From contig JAMJFZ010001815.1 in NCBI GenBank assembly GCA_026225945.1, positions 4,563,501-4,627,500 of the forward strand: DNA of 64,000 nt, given 5' to 3'. The notes under the pieces are model-generated. The model was not told the DNA's origin. It worked only from the letters and a program-made list of their open reading frames with translations, and did not search any database. A program made the translations under genes and the position numbers. Origin of the DNA: Cricetomys ansorgei. Its lineage: Eukaryota; Chordata; Mammalia; Rodentia; Nesomyidae. This document shows positions 57,551 to 64,000 of this stretch, piece after piece (the first letter of the stretch is position 1; each line of letters begins with the position of its first letter).

Positions 57551-58186
57551 CCACGTGAAAATGTTACTTTATATGGAAAAGTATACTTTACAGATGGGAC
57601 TTTGTTAAGTATCCTCAAAAGGGAGAAAATGTGAATTATCCAAATGCATCTAATATAATCACAAAAGTTCTTAAGCAAAGCAAGACAGGAGTTTAGAGAA
57701 CAGATGCTTTGATGCAGGTGTTGAAGAGGCTCTGTACTGAGGAGGAAGGGCAGTTTATAAGAGCTAAAAAGGGCTTTCAAAAATAGTGTAGCTCCTCAAA
57801 CCCATTTTCTGCTCTAACTTCTGATCCAGAAGATAAATGATTCATAAGTTTTAAGTCATTAAAATTTAAAATAACTTGATACAAGACCATGGGAATGAAT
57901 GCAGTGATCCTTTGAGATGCCCAGTGAACATCCTTTTTCGACATCACAATAGGTGGATGTGGAAGTCTCCTTCTTCAGACACTGCTATGAAGAGTAATTT
58001 TTCAAAGTGATTATTAATTGTCTCATTTGTAATGTGTGCAATAATGGCCACACATATTGGGCCACATTTTTAAATGACTGAAAATAAGTAATGTGTCTAC
58101 AGTCTCTGTCATATTGTGATATACTATAAAATATTAGATTTGAAGAGTCTAATGCCTACACTAACATTTAAGGAATTCATGGTGTT

Positions 58187-58221
<35 letters not shown>

Positions 58222-59606
58222 ATACTAATGTGGATATATACATATGGTGGGAATAAAGAGATTTTTGCCCTTAACTAACTCCTGTGATGCATCCAAATCA
58301 TCATAGAACTGAATTTTTTTTTTAAAAAGAAGATAATCTATTATTTTCTAATTGAGTTCTCTCAAACATTGCCAAAGGGTGGGATAACTAGCTAGGACTT
58401 TTTAAACCCATTCAGTGGCCTGGTCACAAAAAAATGTTAAACAGGAAATTCTAGGAATAAGAGTTAGTGGATTAAAAACTAAACAAACAAACAAACAAAA
58501 AACATAATTAACTATGTCTTCAGAATTTAATCCTTGGATGAAGGACTAAACAGTAGCTACTCCCTTTTCTCAAATCTGGATGTTTCATTCTACCAAAATT
58601 TATCCTGGAGAACTAATGAGTTTGTGGGTTTTCTTCCAGAGCAGTGGGTGAAGGTTTACTAACAGGAACATAGGTGATCCCAAAGCAGCCACAGTGGAGT
58701 CTCCGCTCAGCTCTGATGGACGATGGCTCCCAACAGCCACTATTATAGAGACCCCTTCACCTCGTCCTTTCCACTAACGCCTCTGGAGACCCTAAGACCA
58801 TGTGCAATTGGGGCAATTATATACACTTGTTGGGGAGACTGGCTGGATTCTCAGTGTAGGGTCCAATGACCCTCTCTACCCTCTCCTATGACTGAACATC
58901 AAAGTCAAAATGCCCAGCTGTGATGATCTTTGGTAAGTAGACACAGATGGCCTCATGAGAATGGGCTTTATTCTGCTTGGAGGAGAATGCTACACAAGTT
59001 TCACTACATCAAAAAGACTAGTAATTTCTAGAACAATTAAACAGTGTGAGGAGCCACTAAAATCCACTTGAACCCTTACAAAAAAATTAAAAAAACATAA
59101 TCTAAAGGTTCGACATAGCTGTGGTCATTATTTATTGTGCTGTTTGGAACTCTAGAGAAGTCCTTTTTTAATATGGACTCTCTACATGTTTCAATGTCTA
59201 ATGAAAATGGCCCTTGCTCACTCAATTCCACTCAGCTGATGTCTACCCTGTGTCTCTCTTGCCTGCTGAGACAGTGCTTGTGAGTACATGAGGTGACAGG
59301 ACGCTTCATAGGTCTCTGGGAGTCTGGAAAGATGCAGGAAAAGTGGGGAAGAGTGAAGGAATTACACATGGACAACTGATTGCATCCCAATGAGAAAGCC
59401 TGGGGGGTTTGCTTTGTCCTCAGAGCATCAACAGTACTTGAAACAAAGCCTAAAACCCCAGTATTTTAGATGCATTTGTCGAAAGGTCTTCAATTCTTTT
59501 CCCTTTCTTATAGAAATCCTATGGCAGTGTCATCTCCTCCTACCGCATTGTGTCTTTGTTTATGGCTTATGTGCAGACTCTAATTGTTTGTTTGTTTGTT
59601 TTTCAG
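57551..59606. other. Mostly unique non-coding DNA
   Basis: Contains a (TG)n array at 58191-58219 and an AAAC microsatellite near 58480-58500. The stretch 58640-58990 has a 'retroposon-like' feel but could not be assigned. No exon is recognised before 59607. Confidence 0.4.
58191..58219. repeat. (TG)n microsatellite
   Basis: 29 nt of uninterrupted TG. Confidence 0.97.
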
Positions 59607-59796
59607 ATCAATGTGGAATCCTGAAAAAGCCTTCAGAACCAGATGTGGTCTGAAGCACACTACATAAGAGCCATGCACTCGGATTCAAGACCTTCCTCAC
59701 GCCCCTGAGCATTTCAGTCTCACCTTGGCACACCTGCAGCATACACCACGGTGTCACCCTGGGAGAACAGCTGGATTGCATTGTCCTCCTGACTAG
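59607..59796 (+). other. Exon-like block (unproven)
   Basis: Preceded by a branch-point-like CTAAT (59580 region), a T/G-rich polypyrimidine-like tract and CAG (59604-59606). Followed by CTAG then GTATGA at 59797, a plausible donor. Inside, one frame reads 15 codons and stops (QCGILKKPSEPDVV then TGA); another reads SMWNPEKAFRTRCGLKHTT then stop. Neither peptide is recognised. If transcribed it would more likely be a non-coding or terminal exon. Confidence 0.2.
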
Positions 59797-60905
59797 GTAT
59801 GATGCCTGGCAACAGTTTCCTCTGTATGTCTTTGGCTTAACGCTTTAGAAGAATCTCTGATTTCCTATATAGTCTGGCAAATACAATACAATGCTTTGTG
59901 TTTCCTCTAATTATAATGCAACAAACACACTCCAAATCATTCTACACTAAACCCACAGAAATCACAGAATATAGAGGTAAATATGAAAGAAATTCTCTCA
60001 GAAGTCTGTATTTCTGTGTACAGGTGAAGAATGTGGCTCTTTCTCTCCTGTTAGAACAACAGCCAATGTTTTCTGCTTTCTTACTGTGTCTAGTGAATGT
60101 GGCTAATCTTCATTTGGAGGGGAGAGGCATTGTCTCAGGGTGCACAACTCTTCCACTATTTATTTTCTTCTTAGAGCAGGTGACCAACTGCTCTAGCAGA
60201 GAGCAGTTGCTCTTAGAAGAGGCTATATATGCTCACAGAAGAGGCTATGGAAACATGGCTGGATGTAACTGTCCCTCTATCTGATGTAGGGAGGAGATAC
60301 AAAGATTATTGCACACCATACCTAGATTAATAGCTTAGCCAAGCCTCAGGAGTAGCCTGAAATCCAGGCTTGATTACAGGGCTCAGCCAAGAGCATTCGG
60401 ACACTTTTACTGTGCTTCCTGTCTGGTTGAAGTTGTGCTTAACAGCGTTCACTGATGTTTACTGGCTTCTTCTCAAATAATAGAAGCCTCGATGTGTGCC
60501 TTAACCAAAATGTGGCTAGGTACCAAAATTTGAGCAAAACAGTGATGTGCAAAAAAAGCGATATTAAAATTTTACTCTGAGGTTACTGAAACTTATCAAT
60601 ATTCTCAACATTTGAAAATCTTGTAGGAGTGGGTTTAACACACACAGCCAGCCATCTTGGAAATTAAGCATTTGTTCTAAACAGAGCTGAGATGAAACTA
60701 CGTCTGAGGATCTCATCAAGAGATTTTATAAAATTCTACACAAAACTTATCTGGATATATTTATTGTCTTGTGAACATATTTTACATAAATATAAATATA
60801 GGTGCAATCTTCCTGTAGTCAGACATTAAATATACTACACAAATGATAGTGTAGAGTTTTCAAAAAGGGAACATATATATACAATTTTATACACACACAC
60901 ACACA

Positions 60906-60940
<35 letters not shown>

Positions 60941-61449
60941 TCCTGAGGATAATTTAAGGACTGTTCATGCTTTCCAAGCAAGGACTCAGTAAATTTCTCT
61001 CAGCATGATAATGAATGCTACAGTTCAGAAAACACGATTTAACAGAGAACTAAGGTATAAGCTCCTGGGATTCTTTAAAGCTCAAACGCTTGAGAAAGAA
61101 ACGAAAGGAAAGTTCCCTCTGTTCATTTGCTCATTTATGTTTTATTGAGGGCCCTTTACCACTAGACACTGAAGTAGTTAAGCAATACCACACATACACA
61201 CACACACACATACATTTTGAGACACAAACAGAAAGTTGATTAATAGTGTTGTGTGATGCACATGGATTGCCACACATGTAAGCACAGGGAAGAAGTTCTG
61301 TGTATTGACCCAGGAAATGGACATCACATAATGAAGGTGTCCTGGAGATGACTTTGAACTTCACATATATGATGAATAAAACATGGCTAGATTGTGAGGA
61401 GAAAAAAAGCACGTTCCAGACTTAAAGTGCATTTCTGGTATTTTGAAAG
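59797..61449. other. Mostly unique non-coding DNA
   Basis: Holds a 128-codon plus-strand open frame at 59898-60284 with no recognised domain, no Kozak-like start and no partner exon. It is probably a chance frame. Also holds the CA array at 60890-60940. Confidence 0.4.
60890..60940. repeat. (CA)n microsatellite
   Basis: 51 nt of CA with one AT interruption. Confidence 0.97.
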
Positions 61450-61575
61450 TGGGTGCAACAGACACTGTCTGTTCCGCCAGTGGACCCGGCTTTGATCCTC
61501 AGCCTACATAGCAACTCACAACCACTTGTAACTCGAATTTCAGGGACTCTGACACCCTTTTCTGGCTGTGACAAA
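61450..61575 (+). mobile_element. B2/B3-type SINE fragment
   Basis: 'gctttgatcctcagcctaca', 'agcaactcacaaccacttgt', 'actctgacacccttttctgg'. The 5' end is degenerate. Confidence 0.7.
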
Positions 61576-61584
61576 GGTTTATGA

Positions 61585-61705
61585 CCTCAAGCTACTGAGA
61601 TGTCTAAGGTAGACAGGTGGGAAGTTCCAAGCCTGCATCACAAAGTGAACTCAGGGTCAATCTTAGCAACTTAGTGAGACTATGTCTCAAAATAAAAAGG
61701 AAAAA
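61585..61705 (+). mobile_element. B1-like/ID-B1-like SINE fragment
   Basis: 'gtgggaagttccaagcctgc', 'agcaacttagtgagactatg' and 'tctcaaaataaaaagg'. Subfamily uncertain. Confidence 0.55.
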
Positions 61706-62279
61706 GACAAGTGATGGCATGACTCAGTGTAGAGTCCTTTCCAAGAGATATGGAAGAGCAGCCACAGCTCTGTGAGTACTCCTAGTTTCTGAAGTACATG
61801 GCAGCCACACAATAGAATGTATCCCTTTTCAGACTCGATATTTGTGTGGAGTGAAATCATTAATGAGACGTGCCTGTGGGGGCTAAGGAATGGCTTTTGT
61901 ATGGAGATATAAACCAAGACTGGTATTCCTATTGCTGTGCTGTCATATCTGGATGCAGAGATGAATTTTTTTCTCTGTGATCATTTGTGATTGACCAATA
62001 AGTTTAATATATTTATGGGGCATTTTATTGAAAAAGCATGGCTTTGTCCAGTATTAAAATGCACGTTGCTAAAAATAGAACATCTGTAGTGTCTTACTCT
62101 GCAGAATCACTTGAGTTCTTAAGGATAGCAGAATTCATTTTTTTTCTTTTCTGCAAGAAAGATCATATTATATCAACTGCTTCCCATACTGGTAAAACAT
62201 TTCTGCGTTTTGATGAACTTGATATTACAGTGTAGCTAGAAGTATGTATTGTCTCTACACAGATTCCCATGGGACTCTG
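61706..62279. other. Anonymous DNA
   Basis: No confident repeat or exon. Confidence 0.4.
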
Positions 62280-62560
62280 CCATAGTTTGAGTGCTGTATG
62301 TTCCTCCGGCAATTCATATGAAGGCTTGGTCCCCATCATAGTGTTCCAGAGGTAGAAGAATATTTAAGATTTGGGACTCAGGTCCCTAAGGGCTTGTATG
62401 GAAATGGATCACAGTGTGCCCCTTCCTCTCTTACTCCCATGCTTTCCTGCCAGGAAGGAAATGCACGTGTATTGTCATGTTCTTCTGCCGTGGTGATCTG
62501 GTTATTCCCACAGCAGCAGCAGATGATGATGAGCTGAATCCTCTAAAATCAGTTAGCCAA
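62280..62560 (+). mobile_element. MaLR/hAT-type medium-reiteration repeat
   Basis: 'gccatagtttgagtgctgta', 'tgaaggcttggtccccatca', 'cttcctctcttactcccatg' and 'agctgaatcctctaaaatca' follow a common mammalian element in sense orientation. Confidence 0.6.
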
Positions 62561-63363
62561 TATGAGCATGTCTCCTCTTTCAATTGAGCATCTCAGATAC
62601 CTGGAAAGCTGACAAACCCTCAAAGTGCAGCAAATCAACATGGCCTAGGTGTCATCAGATGCAATCCTGCTGAGGTAACAACTCTCTGGCTCCCTTGAGA
62701 ATGTCCTCTCCAGCATATAGCAAGTTGACAGGTCAGAGAGGAGCCAGGTGATGTTACCTGGACTATAAAGGCTGAAGTTCAGGGAGTTATTTTATTTGTT
62801 TTAGTGTGGAGAGAAAGACAGCTCTTAAATAAGTAGTTGCATATCTGGGACATGTTTTTACTTCTTGTATTAAGAAAAATGCTAAAGGACATGTAGGGTA
62901 GGTTTATGTGATGGTCTCTGGAAGTGTTCCGTGTGGAAATAGATAGATAACCTTGGTTGCACAGTGTGTCTGTTGATAGATTACTCAAGCTAGTTAGTAT
63001 ATGCATGCGCAGTATGAATCTTTTGATGGGCAGTCTGCTCCCCAGACTTATCAAATCACACTTTCAGAGAAAACCCTACCTGATCGTGTATAACAATATT
63101 AGGTAATTTCAAATTATTTTAACGACTTGTCTCAGAATGACAGTTTGTAGAGCAATTTTTCACAAATTTTTAATTTCATGTTCAGGAAAGGTATGATACA
63201 ACCAACACGAGAATGTCCTTATTAGTTGCTAATCTATTATGGGAGACACTAGATTTGGAAAGGAGTAATATGTGTTCGGTGTAGTTTTAAAATCAAGGCT
63301 TTGTGACTCTATGCCCATGATCTATCCAATATTCTATAGATTCTATATAGAATACTAATTGAT

Positions 63364-63410
63364 AGTGTTAGTATTAGCATTAGTATTAGTATTGATTTAT
63401 TATTTATTTA
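63364..63410. repeat. (TTAGTA)n/(TTAT)n microsatellite
   Basis: Hexamer-like TAGTAT/TAGCAT units pass into ATTT tetramers. Confidence 0.85.
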
Positions 63411-63555
63411 GCTCACATTTTGATCATCTTTGCCCCAATACTGCTTTCAAGTGCTTTGTAAACATTCAAAATCTATCAATTCAATGAATTATATTGTAGT
63501 TAAATCACTATTAGCAAGAGATCAAGTCCCATAAGTCTCCAGAGCTATGTATATA

Positions 63556-63598
<43 letters not shown>
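63556..63598. repeat. (CA)n microsatellite
   Basis: Pure CA run of about 43 nt. Confidence 0.98.
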
Positions 63599-63600
<2 letters not shown>

Positions 63601-64000
63601 TGATGCTGTAGGTAACAAATGCCAGCTCTTAGTAGACTGGGAAAGCCTGGGTGTGTACCTGTATTTTTAATGTGCAAAGAAGTAGCTTTTCTGAGGAAAA
63701 GCAAATTTCTACTTTATGATCTGCCCTACATTTATTTTCTCCTAAAAAAAAAAATGTTGGTTCTCACTGAATTAGTTTTAATATATTTGCAATCTATGTG
63801 AGCTCTGTGTGTTTTGGAGAAAAATGCAAATCTCATCTGAAATCACATTTGGTTATAATTTGAAAGTGTTTTTTCTGACACAACTAGTAAACAAATAAAC
63901 AAATCAGTTTGATCTGCTGGGCAGATACCGTTGAAAGGGAAGGTGTTTTTACGAACAAAAAAATTGCATTTTCAGTATGGAAGTTCTTCTCAGGGAAGGT

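Larger units (their letters stand above)
62561..64000. other. Mostly unique non-coding DNA
   Basis: About 1.4 kb with only two simple repeats, a TTAGTA-type hexamer array at 63364-63410 and CA at 63556-63598. No exon recognised. Confidence 0.45.

Noticed and set aside
58640..58990. Possible processed pseudogene or unclassified retroposon
   Set aside because: The texture suggested a known rodent repeat, but no frame, A-tail or target-site duplication could be established, so no feature was called.
59898..60284. 128-codon open frame in non-repeat DNA
   Set aside because: It has no recognised domain, its residue composition is unremarkable, and no promoter or linked exon is evident. Frames of this size are expected by chance in 64 kb.
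1..64000. CRISPR-like spaced direct repeats, phage or bacterial gene clusters
   Set aside because: No regularly spaced palindromic repeats, no Shine-Dalgarno or operon structure; all spaced repeats found are rodent SINEs, microsatellites or the 30-bp minisatellite.

Overview
The window is mammalian nuclear DNA from a muroid rodent. It is AT-rich and CpG-poor, it has no bacterial-style dense open reading frames, and it is full of rodent-specific SINEs (7SL-derived B1, tRNA-derived B2/B3, composite B4), rodent L1 3' ends, URR1-type elements and long CA/TG microsatellites. The B1 copies carry a variant 3' segment that differs from the common Mus form as I remember it, and I see no young ID elements. 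A muroid other than Mus or Rattus is therefore plausible, but I cannot name the species.

No protein-coding gene, tRNA, rRNA or CRISPR array can be supported. The open reading frames present fall in repeats, microsatellites or anonymous DNA and show no recognisable domain. The segment is best read as a gene desert or the inside of a very large intron. The only exon-like signal is a 190-bp block at 59607-59796, bounded by a good acceptor and a donor, and it is weak.

Layout. 1-9.9 kb: mostly anonymous DNA with an ancient L1 piece, a few SINEs, a purine microsatellite, a small CpG-bearing patch near 4 kb and a 30-bp minisatellite at 6.8-7.0 kb. 9.9-12.7 kb: two L1 3' ends in opposite orientation flank a 450-bp segment that has a diverged paralogue at 32.9-33.4 kb. 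12.7-20.2 kb: largely unique, including a block at 13.56-14.33 kb that looks like a conserved non-coding element. 20.2-28.5 kb: dense B4 and L1, with three antisense L1 3' UTR blocks. 28.5-34.3 kb: B1, microsatellites, ancient L1M, the second copy of the paralogous segment and a URR1 element. 34.3-40.2 kb: mostly unique. 40.2-43.5 kb: an inverted pair of the same interspersed repeat, an ancient L1M reverse-transcriptase segment, URR1 and B1. 43.5-48 kb: mostly unique. 48-55.5 kb: nested insertions into antisense L1s, including a candidate LTR with three AP-1 consensus sites. 55.5-64 kb: scattered repeats and unique DNA.

Nothing here acts as a pathway or operon, and I found no convincing new molecular system. 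The observations worth checking are the paralogous pair, the candidate LTR nested in an L1, the minisatellite, the inverted repeat pair, the exon-like block and the conserved-looking unique blocks. Repeat family names come from memory of consensus features and need RepeatMasker. Boundaries are approximate, usually within 10-30 bp.
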